From NCBI GenBank assembly GCA_024509875.1, contig JAMPIV010014132.1, forward strand, positions 1,119,957 to 1,183,956: DNA of 64,000 bases, written 5' to 3'. Shown here piece after piece: positions 21,611-32,826 of this stretch. Within the stretch, counting starts at the first letter, position 1, and the number at the start of each line of letters is the position of its first letter. This DNA comes from Oreohelix idahoensis. Its lineage: Eukaryota; Mollusca; Gastropoda; Stylommatophora; Oreohelicidae. The notes under the pieces are model-generated. The model had not been told where the DNA came from, made no database searches, and saw nothing but the letters and a program-made list of their open reading frames with translations. Both the position numbers and the translations under genes were made by a program.

Positions 21611-24600
21611 TGTTTGTCCTGATCACACACTAGGACTGTCTTTGATGATTTATTCACAGAAAAATTTAGCATTGTCTAAATAGTGAGTCAATCGTGTGCG
21701 GGGCTGGGGTTATCATCATACCCGCGAAATGTGGATAAAGTCTTTGGAAAACTTTGCACTTTGATAAGTTGACAGGATGCCCTTAAGATACGTTCACCTT
21801 TTCTTTGAGTGCAGCTGTATAATACTGGAAATATAGATACAATCAGCCCAGCAGTCTTGCTCTGGCTAACAAGTGCAGTAACAACTTTGCTGAGGCCTTC
21901 ACTTTCCTCAGTTACTTTCTTCGTAGGTTTCCTGTCACGACTTGTAACAGGCAATGAAACCCTGAAACAAAAGGACATCCCCGTCCTTTTATATGCTGCT
22001 TATAATTTCCACATCTAACCACATTTAACAAGATGGGGTCAGCCTCGTGTGCCATCAAGTGCACCAGCCCCGAATTTACTTGACTTCACTTGACACTGTG
22101 ATTACATTCTGTTTCCATATGGCTGCTACGCCCCTGGTATTTAAACCTTAATTTGCTCCATACACATACAGAAGAAGTATCATCTTCTTCTTATGATTTA
22201 TTATTTATAAGCATCCTAGGCATTTTTCAGGTGTTCATTTGAACACGGAGGCTTGCATAATATTGCCAGTACTTCCTGGTCTTATTATAATAATATTCAA
22301 TTTTGACAATAATTAATTACACCAATACATTTCACTCCCAAATCTTTTTACTGTTTCAGGCATGTATTGTTCCCTAGGATGTCGTAAGTTTCCTCAATGG
22401 CTAAGTCGTACAACCCTTTAATAATATTAATAAATCATTTCCCTTACCGCAATCAATGAATTAATTACACAAGGAAAAGATGACTGGCAAATAAATGGCA
22501 CATTTCAGATTTCCTCTGTCCAGATGCACAGAATTCCTTTTCAGAATCTACACTTCTGCTCTCATCTCTTACTGTGTTGAAAGTTTATTTCAAATGGCGT
22601 CCTAACCTTGTATGCTTTTGCCAATATCAATTCTGCCAGCCAATGGAACAACGCGACAAGTATTTGACTACTTTTTTGAAATTCCCAACTATTTTGTGGG
22701 TGTTTATCAATACGTTTGCGAGTCTGCTTTAACTCTCTCTAAATAGTAATATGTTCGCGTTGGCTGGCAAATCCGCCGCTTTTACCTCCCCCTTTCCTAA
22801 CTAGTGGGGTGGCCAATCAAATTCAAGTCAAAAATATTTGACTTTGCCGAAGTTTTTCAAACCTGAGTTATGTATGTGTCTGCAAGTCTGTCCAACGTTT
22901 CTGTTTCTTATGTCTATGCTAATTATGGAGCGATTTTACAGACAAAAAGATAATCTTACTCAGAACGTTATCCTACACATTGCTAGATAAGTTTTATGTA
23001 CATCTCTCTCATTATTAGCAACTTTATATTTTTCTCGTTATTTATGGTTTTTTTGTTCTGAACCATCATTTTTAATAAAACAAGTCTTCTAAGGTTCATT
23101 TAGTTTATTATAAAGGAATATGAATAATATCTTCAACAATATTTATTCTGTCTTTCTAAAAGGCTAGTTGTAGTGTATTCAGAAAGTCATTCCTAAAATC
23201 ATTTCAACCGCCCGCAGCCCTACCCCGTAGTGCTAATTAAAATTTACAAGTAGGTGAGAGATATTTTTCCTTTTTTTTTCTCCCCCTTTTCCCCCGTCTG
23301 TGTCCTTGAAACACTAAGGTTCTGATTTCGTCAGAAAAAGAAACAAACTACCAAGCAGGAAACGCGGGCTGTGTGTGTGTTTTTGCAAAAGTGATTACAA
23401 CACTGTGTTTATACATTTTGCATCTGCGTCGATCGTTTGCAGTTTTTGAAAACGGCAATAGGCTAGTATTTCACTGCTAAAACGTATTACTAGAATGGTG
23501 TGTCTATCACTAGTCTCATTTTTGCAACAATTGTCAAGAATTAATTGTAGGTGTGGTTAACTGACGTTCGTGGGGATTTGTACCTCTTTTTCAAATATGC
23601 TAGCAGAAAAAGTCACACATTTTTAATTTGATGTTATATATTTTGTAAAAGGCGTTCTATAGATTTTGGAAGAGGGTGAAATTTACGAGGGAGAGTTATG
23701 AAGAAGTGACCTCATCACAGTGATACGCAAAACAGTTTCAGCATAACAACGTTTTTTCAAAAGAAATTACTGTACAGTTCCACAAACAGCAATGTAGAAA
23801 AATTCAATTAGAGTTTATTGATGTCATTAGACAAACACTGTAAATTTCACAATGATGATTGGTTATCCAAGATGAAAAAATATGTAATCCAACTGAATAA
23901 TATATGTATATCCAAATAGAATAATATATGTATATCCAAAGAGAATAATATACTGATTTGTCTACTCAAAAACTTGTCTTGGTATCCTCAAAGACGAAGT
24001 TCACCTAACGCTATCTGTAAAAATCCTCTAGTCTAAAGTTATGGTTTCATTAGAATCATAAATCCTGAAATCTCTGCCTATCGCCCACAACTCTTCTATT
24101 TATACTATTTCTTCTTTTTTCCCGCCTTTTTTCACACGACCCGTCCTTTTTTTCACACGGTACAATAATCTACATTTGCAATCCTTTCCTCAGTTTTGCA
24201 CACGACATTCTGTTATTTCGACTTTTTTTCACATGTGTGATCTTTTCCAACTTAACAATTGGATAAAAAAAACCAGATCACTCAAACATTCATTTCCCAC
24301 TTTCGCGCTTATAAAACCCATTCATTATTATCTGGGACTGACCTACGTTTGCCCTGTCAGAGCAGTAACTGCCAACTGAACTTTGAATAAATACTGCGTT
24401 TTGTGTAAAAACGTCTTATTTGCTTTTAAGGTCTGTCATTCTTACATGTAGCATATTATAGCACATATAAATGCTTAGCGTGGAAGTAGGAGGGATAATG
24501 CTAGCGTGAAAGACCAAGCGGTCACATACGTCCCTGGCCACACAAATGTATCCCAGAGGGAGACATTTGCGTACTATCAACTAAGTACCTCATGCTAGTG

Positions 24601-25040
24601 ACTGTTATAAACGACTTACCTATTGGTAGAGTCTCTTAGAGAGAAAAAAATGTAAAAAAAAAAATTGTTCGTAAAACGAGGGATCCCATTATATTTATCA
24701 TGCGTAAAACGGGGGATACAAAAAATTTGTTAATACACTTCGCCATTGAACAGTATTAATGTACACTACTTCTTAACAATACCAATATGAACAACGCTGT
24801 GCGTTAATCATCACCATAATGATAACATACTTAATGATAACATTTAAAAAAAATAATCGCATACGATTTTCATGGGTTGTGCAAAGTACACAAATAAAAA
24901 CAAAACAAAAAAAAATACTTTGGCAATATTTAACAGAATTGACTAATATTCATTAAGTATTTAACAATTTAAAATGTAGTAGCTGCGACGAACATCAGCC
25001 TAACAGCATAGAACTAATGGTCAAACATCAGACCGTGGGA
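21611..25040. other. unassigned DNA, about 3.4 kb
   Basis: No gene family is recognisable. Noted details: two overlapping ~70-96 codon frames on opposite strands near 21690-22010; a small direct repeat at 23887-23960 (GAATAATATATGTATATCCAAA); and a stretch near 24300-24450 with TTATAAAA followed by AATAAATA, which could be the promoter-to-poly(A) part of an old LTR. Confidence 0.45.
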
Positions 25041-25089
25041 CGCAAAAAAAAATGTAATATACGAGCTCGTATATTACATTTTTTTTGCG
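25041..25089. repeat. near-perfect 49-bp palindrome
   Basis: The arms 25041-25065 and 25066-25089 are reverse complements with one extra A, centred on GAGCTC. It would form a 24-bp stem with almost no loop. It sits directly beside a TA array. Confidence 0.95.
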
Positions 25090-25095
25090 TTACTC

Positions 25096-25352
<257 letters not shown>

Positions 25353-25819
25353 ATGGGAATATACATACATGGCAATGTTAATCTATAAATTTATTATAAA
25401 AAAATATGAACTGGAACTGTACGCTCTCGTAACTGTCAATATAGAACATGGTAAATATAATACAATCAAATGATACAGGCGACCCCAGTCCTGCCACTGC
25501 GGTCAGTGATTTACCAGGATGTATATGGGTCTTAAACACCAAAAATCTGGACAAGTTTGGTGAACTGTCTATGTGTTCATCGCACAGTATAAATATAGCA
25601 TTATTAATCTGGTTACATGGAGTTACAAAGTATTTATTTAAAAATGTCTCTAATCTCCAACTTATGTAATGGTCGTTACTATGAGGGAGGACAACTATAC
25701 CGATACAAATAACTATCGGGTGTTGGAGTATGAACTATCTCAGTTACCCTGAACCAAGTACCAAACTGTTTATAGGTTCGTCATCAAATATAAAATCTGC
25801 ATACAAATGCGAATTCATA
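25353..25819. other. unassigned DNA
   Basis: Nothing is recognised. It may contain the 3' flank or LTR of the decayed element to the right, but I found no second copy that would prove an LTR. Confidence 0.4.
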
Positions 25820-26048
25820 ATAATGGACAACAATTTGTCAAGAAAATATACTTTAGCGTTCCGCTGACAACGTGACAAATGGTCAGGAAAATACAGGTAC
25901 ATCAATATGTGATGTTTATTTCTCAATACAAGGTATTATGGACAACAATTTGTCAAGAAAATATACTGTAGCATTCCGCTTACAACGTGACAAATGGTCA
26001 GAAAAATACAGGTACATCAATATGTGATGTTTATTTCTCAATTCAAGG
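25820..26048. repeat. ~115-bp direct tandem duplication
   Basis: The segment starting ATGGACAACAATTTGTCAAG occurs at about 25822 and again at about 25938. The two copies are about 95% identical over ~113 bp and both end in TTTATTTCTCAA. Confidence 0.93.
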
Positions 26049-26253
26049 TTTATCAACATGTGAACATATCCGTTACCATGTTAGCGATTTCGCATGGAAT
26101 CGTCATGGTGTGCATGTAACAATGTAGTATTTCGCCAATTCGCGAACTGTGTTGATTAGCATATAAGTTTTACCCAACTTGCAAAATACTTGTATATCAC
26201 CAAGTCAAATTTTAGGTGAAAATATATATGTCTCAGTTATTTAGTCGAGTGGG

Positions 26254-27531
26254 GTGTATATTGGGATAAATGACGGAGTAGGGTTTATCACCGTGGGAGG
26301 GGAACGAATGTCAGTCATGGGAATGTACTCGGGGGTCTTAGGGGCGTTAGCTGTGTCAGTGGGGGTAACCATGTCCTCATTATCTTTTACCGATGTCCGC
26401 TGTGGACATCACATCTTCTTGTACACATGGTATTTATACACTAAAAAGCTTAAAATTTATAACACCAATTATGCTAGGCAAAATCAATAGTCCTGACACT
26501 CTAGTGTGTCGGGTCATGACCTCTGGTGTGTCTCACTGGACTCAGGAATGCGAAGAAGTATTTATAGAATTTGATAGACACGTTAACATAGGTAAATTCC
26601 TGTTGAATAGTGGGGAATGATCGGAACGGGGCGTCGATTTAAAAACGCTCCGTCTGTGATGGAGCATGTCGGAGAAGGTGACAGGAGATGGACAGGCGTT
26701 TAGATTGTGTAGGGAAGAATAAAATTGACGTCTGATTCGTCATATATCTGTGAGAAAGGGTCGTAGTTCTAGTACAAATGGTTTTTGTCGTAATAGCATC
26801 ATTAAGAAAAATCGCCAAAATACATTCTCGATGCGATTGAACATTATAAAACGGTCTTTCCATAACACAAAAGGAAAGCGGTGAGTTAACACATTCAAAA
26901 AAGAAACTCTCATGTGTCACAAAGGAAAAATATGTGTGTGCGTATAGTATGTTTGCTTTTGTCACTAAATTCATCAAGAAGGGAAAAAATAAAAACTGTT
27001 GTAAAGCATAAGTCCTGTTATAAAGATTTTCAAAGGCAAAAGTGGTGTAATTTGTACAGTGAGTACTCTTCTAATCATAAAAATTTTTTTTGTATAACTA
27101 GAGAACTGAGATAATTTAATGTTCTGTTTAACCTGGATAACATAGTGTTGTAGATCTGCGAATGTTTGCGAAAGTTCTTCAATTTCTTGACATAGCGCTA
27201 TAAAAGATGTAGTCCTAATGACAGTCCATGTCGACTAAGAATCTTAAATAATTATATAACATTAAAACACAGTGGCGTCACGCCATAATAACTTGTTAGT
27301 ATATGTGGGTGTTGCAGACGTTATATCTGTCAATATCGTCAGTATCATCAGCAGGATCTTGACTGAGGCTGACATCTTTCTGAAGAAAAAAAAATTTCCT
27401 ACCAAAAAAATATGGATACTAGTGACTTTAGATGATGGGGAACGAGGGAGAGCACTATTGTAGAGAGAGTACTCGTTGGGTACTATAGCTGGGTGAGTAC
27501 CTTTTTTTATTGGAGAAGATTGATTCTCCAA
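26254..27531 (-). pseudogene. possible envelope-like pseudogene next to a Gypsy pol remnant
   Basis: Downstream (minus strand) of the integrase remnant there are pieces with the layout of a membrane glycoprotein. First is a frame at 27262-27531 with a Met followed by a ~15-residue hydrophobic stretch and a small-residue cleavage-like site, resembling a signal peptide. Next, a 112-codon frame at 26639-26977 contains several Cys. Last, a hydrophobic segment near 26470-26510 is followed by a Lys-rich and then Pro/Thr-rich tail ending near 26250. Stops and frame changes break it in several places. Some invertebrate Gypsy elements carry env at this position. I see no fusion or cleavage motif that would prove it, so this is a suggestion from layout. 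Confidence 0.3.
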
Positions 27532-27558
27532 TAAACCAATAATCGTTGAACTGGACGT

Positions 27559-29832
27559 TTACGAATTTGACACGAGGAAGTTGGCGATTTCCATCAAGAT
27601 AACTTTTTTCATCGTCAATCGTTGATCACCAGAAGATGGCGTATTTCGCACTGTCGAGTGGGTGGTGGCTGCAGTTGTCGAGGGTAAGGGTGAAGTAGTG
27701 TTGAAATGGTGCACCTCATGCTGCGTTTTGTGTGGATGTCTGCGTTTTCTTCGCAATTTCATACGTACTCGTATGTGCTCTTGAGGTAACCTCACAAACT
27801 TTGTTAACGGTGGTGAGTCATCTGTTGTTCCAGAATATGGGCGCTTTGTTGCTGTGTGAGATTCAGTGTTGTCTGGACTGTTCATGCTTTCGTGGTCACT
27901 CTCGGGATCTGCTGTATCTAGATCAGATTCGTGTCTCAATGGAGGTGATGGAAGAATAATATCTTCCTCAAGTGTGCATGTAGTGCTGTGTGCGTTTTCT
28001 TCATTGGATGGTGCTGGGTGTCGAGTTTCATTATCTTCAGTGTACTGGTTGTTGTAAATTTCTCTACTGTGAATCACGTGCAGGGGCGTTTCTTCTTCAC
28101 TATCCCACTGTTCATCAGAATGGTAGTTGTTGTTGAAGGTTGTTCATTTCTATAGTATATTTGTTGTACAATAGGCTGGCAGGAATCTATCCTGGTGTCA
28201 GGGTGTTCTGGAGCAACTTGCTCTGCCTGTAACCTGGTATTTCGATATTCTAGTCTTTCGCGTAACTCAGCGGGGGAAATATCGTCTTCACTGTCGGATG
28301 TGCTTCTATATTGTCTCATTCTGTTGACTGCTTTACGAAATTGGTCATTTTCAGCTGTGTGCCTTTCTGCTTCTGAAACATCGTCGTCTGTGCTAGACTC
28401 TGACGTAGTGCTGGATGGTTGATGATATAATGTAGCTTTTCTTATTGTCCTATTTGTGGTCTCTGTAGGTGGTATAATGGGTCGATGATCATCTTTCTTC
28501 TTTTGCGTGACATGGGCCTTGGTAAAGATATTTCTTTCTTCGTTCCAGATTTTGTAATTAGTCGGGGTTGTTTTATCTAGAATTTTGAAGCCGTCTAGCC
28601 AGCGGGCATCAAATTTGTTATCACGGACATTCTTTCGGTAGTACACTCTGTCGCCTACGTTAAAGCTTTCAAGCTTGACATTCTTGTCGTGTTGTTTCTG
28701 TTTCTTTACAAATGCTTTCGCAGTATTCTTATGTGCTATTTGGTGAACCTTGAATTTCTCTCTTAAAATCACTTCTATGGGGTCTTCACATACATATTTA
28801 CGTTGGGGCTGTAACATATTATCCATGGGAAATGAGGGTTCTCTTTCATAGAGCATATAAAATGGCGACATACCAGTGGTGTTGTTTATATTCACTCTAA
28901 TGGCCTCCAATGCTTGGTTGATGTAAATATCCCAATACTGTGTATTTCCACTGATATACTTCGCTAGAACATCATGCATGGTTGAGTGTAGGCGTTCATT
29001 TCTGCCATTTGACTGAGGGTGATAATAACTCGTGGTAGTATGGGTAATGTTGAACCTCGGAAGCATTGCTTTGAAGGGATTCCCAACGAACTGTTTGCCG
29101 TTATCAGATATGATGCGTCTGGGACAGCCATGTCTTGGTAGAAATTCTTGGATAAAATATTATGTAACTGTTTCAGATGTGATGTTTTTGAGAGGGTAAC
29201 ATTCCGGCCATACTGAATACTGGTCTACTATGTGCAAGATATATCGGTTCCCTGACTGTGTGATGGGATATGGTCCCGATATATCGATGCTGACTGTCGC
29301 CATTGGGAAATGTTCTGCTTGCATTGCTTGGAGTGGTGCTCGTGATGGTTTCATATTTCGCATTTTACAGATTCTGCATGTGTGAACATATTCAATGACA
29401 TCTCTGTATAGTGAAGTCCAATAGTATCGTCGTCTAATGATATCTAAAGTCTTATCTCTCCCAACGTAACCATTGTTATCATGAAATTGAGACAAAACTA
29501 ACGGTACTATGTGTTTCGGTATGTATTTCTGTAGCTGTCCGTCTTATTTGGGGTCAATGTGGTACAATACTTCGTCTTGGATCGTAAGCGTTGGAAATCT
29601 GTTTGGGTTTTCTTGAGCTTGTTTCATGAGTTTTGTTATGTTTGGATCTTTCTTCTGCTCACTTGCCATGTGGAAGCCATCTGGATCCCTGTCTGGGTTT
29701 GATTGTGATTCAGACCTCTGTGTGTTTTCAGATATGTCATGTTGGTTGGAGCTACCTTTGCACCTCAAAGTCCAAAACGAGTTAGGAATCAGTTATTTTT
29801 GGTCCTTTGCAGGATACAACGTTTCAGGATAA
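27559..29832 (-). pseudogene. Gypsy integrase remnant, pol 3' end
   Basis: Minus-strand frames give an integrase with its pieces in order. From about 29530 there is a zinc finger (CRICKMR for the Cys pair), then the first catalytic Asp in SIDISGPYP (~29270), the second in ISDNGKQF (~29100) and Glu in NGRNERLHS (~28990), followed by a basic C-terminal region. Two in-frame stops (29544, 29160) and a frame change near 28077 break it. The following ~170 codons are rich in Ser, Thr, Pro and acidic residues, an unusually long disordered tail. RT and RNase H are missing, so the pol 5' part was lost. The integrase is unlike that of A-D and belongs to another Gypsy lineage with integrase last. Confidence 0.8.
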
Positions 29833-30052
29833 AACGATTGCAGGACAAAACCTGAAATTCAAATAATCAGAACCTCTGTATGCTCCAGCACTACTCTGCT
29901 TTTACATACACAAAGGACATAACATACAGCGTCAGACAGGACAATTTACCTTCACCACCCATCACAGTCAGTTCACTGTGACAACAATTTCCTTAAAATT
30001 CCTAAGTTGATTCCTTTATCCATGATTGGCTTCCATACAATGATTTGGTATA
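29833..30052. other. short flank before element D
   Basis: No feature is recognised. The last five bases, 30048-30052 GTATA, are the left target duplication of element D. Confidence 0.5.
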
Positions 30053-31547
30053 TGTAAAGGGCAATTTTTACTATCTTGCAATATAATACATTTATATTCT
30101 TATGTTCGCAAATATTTTGTAAGCAAAGTATTTCCTTTTTAAGTGCTTAAGGAGAAGTCATTTTTGGGTTGCTTCCCTTGAAAATAGTTCTGTCATCTTC
30201 GATCGGACTCCGCAGACGACTCTAGGCCTACTGCGATTTATTCTGTGGCTGGGTAGGAATAGATTGTTCTTGCTTCAGTATATCTATGGCCTGAATTTAT
30301 ACGTAGTGTTTGTATGAGTAGGACGAGTCTGTCTTATATATGGATATCTTTGCATTTCTAAGTCGAACTAATTTGGTTGTCGCTAGAAAAGGTCAAAGGC
30401 TATGCAGCGGAAGTATCGCTAGCAAAGGGTGTGATCCATGGCTGTCATCCTGTGAGGATGCCGAGTTTTGTTGTAGCAGGCTTTTTGCCGAAATAGTGAT
30501 CTATATATGGATGGGGAAAAGTGATAATCATTTAGACATGTTGTATGTACTTTACCCCAGTGTTTATTCTCTTTTGCCAAGGAATGGCAAAGTTATATTT
30601 CGCATAAAAAGGTAAAACCACAATTTATTATGAACTTGGGCTTCGCCATCGTTGTTGATAAGCAGATGCACAGTGGTACTTTTAAAAAGAATATCCATTC
30701 AAAGGAAGAAGACATTCCTATGTATCAGCACTGGATTGTATGATATTATTCAATTACCTCTATGAGAGAGAGAACAGCCATGTTGAAATTCATATACTTT
30801 GTATTTATCGAGTGAGAAAAAGGGATGCCTGTACTATCGCTCGATGAACCAAGAGATCACTGCTACATGTGAGAACCCATGTCTGGGATTCCTATATTAT
30901 GAAATATATATATATTGAACTTTACGTGAAGGAATATTCGCTAGACGAGGTTAGGTCTAGGAGCCTTCCTATATATTGGTTATGGTCTGACGTGCCCAGT
31001 CAGTAAAGCCAGATGATTTACATGATGGAACGCTGAATGCTTATTTACGAATGCTCCATTATGATATTTGCCAAGCATGAATGCTAACTTAAGATGATAT
31101 TCCTGTGATCAACATTATGCTGTCTATGTCGACATTTGTTCCTGTAACCATACACGTACTGTCCAAGTGTGCGTCCCATTAAATGTTATAAAAAGACCAC
31201 CGTAGTTCCAGTACTTCTTGAATTCGAACAGTGTGAGTATGAGTGATGTACTACCAACCTGTCAACTCTATCGAATCATTCTACCATTCGCGTACTGACA
31301 TTCAGATACACACTCATTGTTTACACTCACATTCTTGTCGGAGCCTCATCACGTTCCAGGACAAGATGACCTGTATGACCAAAACTGTGCTGGGTTTGAT
31401 GAGTTGACAATCGTTACACTTTACTACACCAGTCCCAACATCTACATTTATCCACTGGTGGACATTCACATCATTTAGCAAATAAAGCATGATTCAACAA
31501 CTAGTAGCCAGTATGAGTTAACAACTACACAAAGAAAGAGTTTAACA
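30053..31547 (+). repeat. 5' LTR of element D
   Basis: It is nearly identical to 38122-39616. A TATA-like TTATAAAAAG lies near 31188 and AATAAA near 31481, a plausible promoter and poly(A) signal. The 91-codon frame repeated in both LTRs (30340-30615 and 38413-38688) is unchanged between copies. That reflects recent duplication, not selection. Confidence 0.96.
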
Positions 31548-31549
31548 AC

Positions 31550-31569
31550 TGGTGTGCCAGCTTCCTGGG
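31550..31569 (+). promoter_or_regulatory. putative primer-binding site of element D
   Basis: Two bases after the LTR the sequence reads TGGTGTGCCAGCTTCCTGGG. The TGG start and the position fit a tRNA primer-binding site. The TGGTG start is shared with elements A and B. The tRNA is not assigned. Confidence 0.45.
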
Positions 31570-32193
31570 TCAACCTGCACAGTGACCATATTGAGAAGTA
31601 AACTACTGAGACCAGACGTTCCTTGGGGTCTGTTACGACACACAAATACATCAACAGTACAACTCTACAGTGATGTCAGCGTGACCTGTCCTGTCGAGAG
31701 TATGCAGTAACTAGGTCAGGGTTTGTTGACATTTGGTTCATTGGACATTTGCCATACAACTGACAGTGTTACACAGCAAGCTTGGTTGAAACATAGAACA
31801 TTACACATCAGGACTGGAGAATATTTGACAGTGTTTGCGAAAGAAAATGTTATTGAACTGAGAAGTCCTACATTGATTGTTATCATTCAAATCAACGATG
31901 GAGCTTCTATTTCTGTGTTGAATTTAAAATAATTAGACCAGAAGTATTTGTTTAATAAAGTACCACAGTACTGTACTATTAGGCAGTGTAACTGAGCCTT
32001 CATTCCAACACATTCTTTCTGCAACACTCTATTTACATCATATTGCCATACTATTTATGCATTTATGTATTTATGTTTAAATATTTATATGTGATATTTG
32101 TTTGTATCCAGCGGGTTGTTGTTTCGGTTGGGCGGTGTCACACAGCAGAGTATCCCACGTAATAGAGGGTCTGATGTGTGCGTTTCTATAGGT

Positions 32194-32233
32194 GCAATTT
32201 TCTTGATTGAAAATTTGCTGCGACAGCTGTTGC
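32194..32233 (+). promoter_or_regulatory. twin hairpins conserved in the leader (element D copy)
   Basis: GCAATTTTC pairs with GAAAATTTGC around TTGATT (32194-32218). GCGAC pairs with GTTGC around AGCT (32220-32233). The bases differ from those in A and B but pairing is kept. Confidence 0.6.
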
Positions 32234-32826
32234 TATTAGTGTTAGCTGTGAAGACTGTACTCATTGTTGTTTTTGTAATATTCCTCTGTTCTTTAGTTTG
32301 TTTTGATTTGTTTGTAATTTGTTGGTCTACCCTATTCTATCTTTCAGTTCTATTCTCAATTTATATTTATATACTGTGGCGTTATTTGTATTTGTTATCC
32401 TCTTGCGGTTTATCTTTTATTGTTTTTCCATTTGATTTATTTCATTTCCGTAAATGTTTTCATGTTCTTCTGTATAACTGTTTTGTTTTGTGCCTGATCG
32501 ACATACACTATTTAAAATATAGTTGATCATATAAATTGATGTACAAGAATCAACTGATAGTTAATTGCTATTACTAAAGGTACACAGTTGATGATATAAA
32601 ACACTATTTCTGGTGCACTGCACTTATATTATAGAGTGAACCAGCAACTTATAGCTGTTATTATATAAGGATTTATACAAGACCTTTGTAAGGCTTGTTT
32701 CCCACAGTGATTGGGATAGTTAAGTACTATTTTTCACAGGTTACAAAGTTATCATACAAGGTCTTTGATTAAGACTAAGAACGTGAATTTATTTACTTTT
32801 GCAAATTACTGATCTTATTAGACAAG

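Larger units (their letters stand above)
31548..32826 (+). other. leader region of element D
   Basis: The ~1.3-kb leader holds a conserved GGTTGGGCGGTGTC block (32109-32137), the twin hairpins (32194-32233), a T-rich tract with a 142-codon hydrophobic frame (32098-32526, no ATG start), and a TTGTTTCCCACAGTGATTGG motif near 32696 also found in A and B. The region just before the gag ATG (CTGATCTTATTAGACA) closely matches that of element B. Confidence 0.7.

Noticed and set aside
21688..22018. Overlapping 96- and 69-codon frames on opposite strands
   Set aside because: Neither has a recognisable domain. Antisense overlap without other support is most likely chance.
30340..30615. 91-codon frame present twice and identical (also 38413-38688)
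   Set aside because: It lies in the two LTRs of element D. Identity reflects recent duplication of the LTR; the frame is short and not conserved in the other elements.
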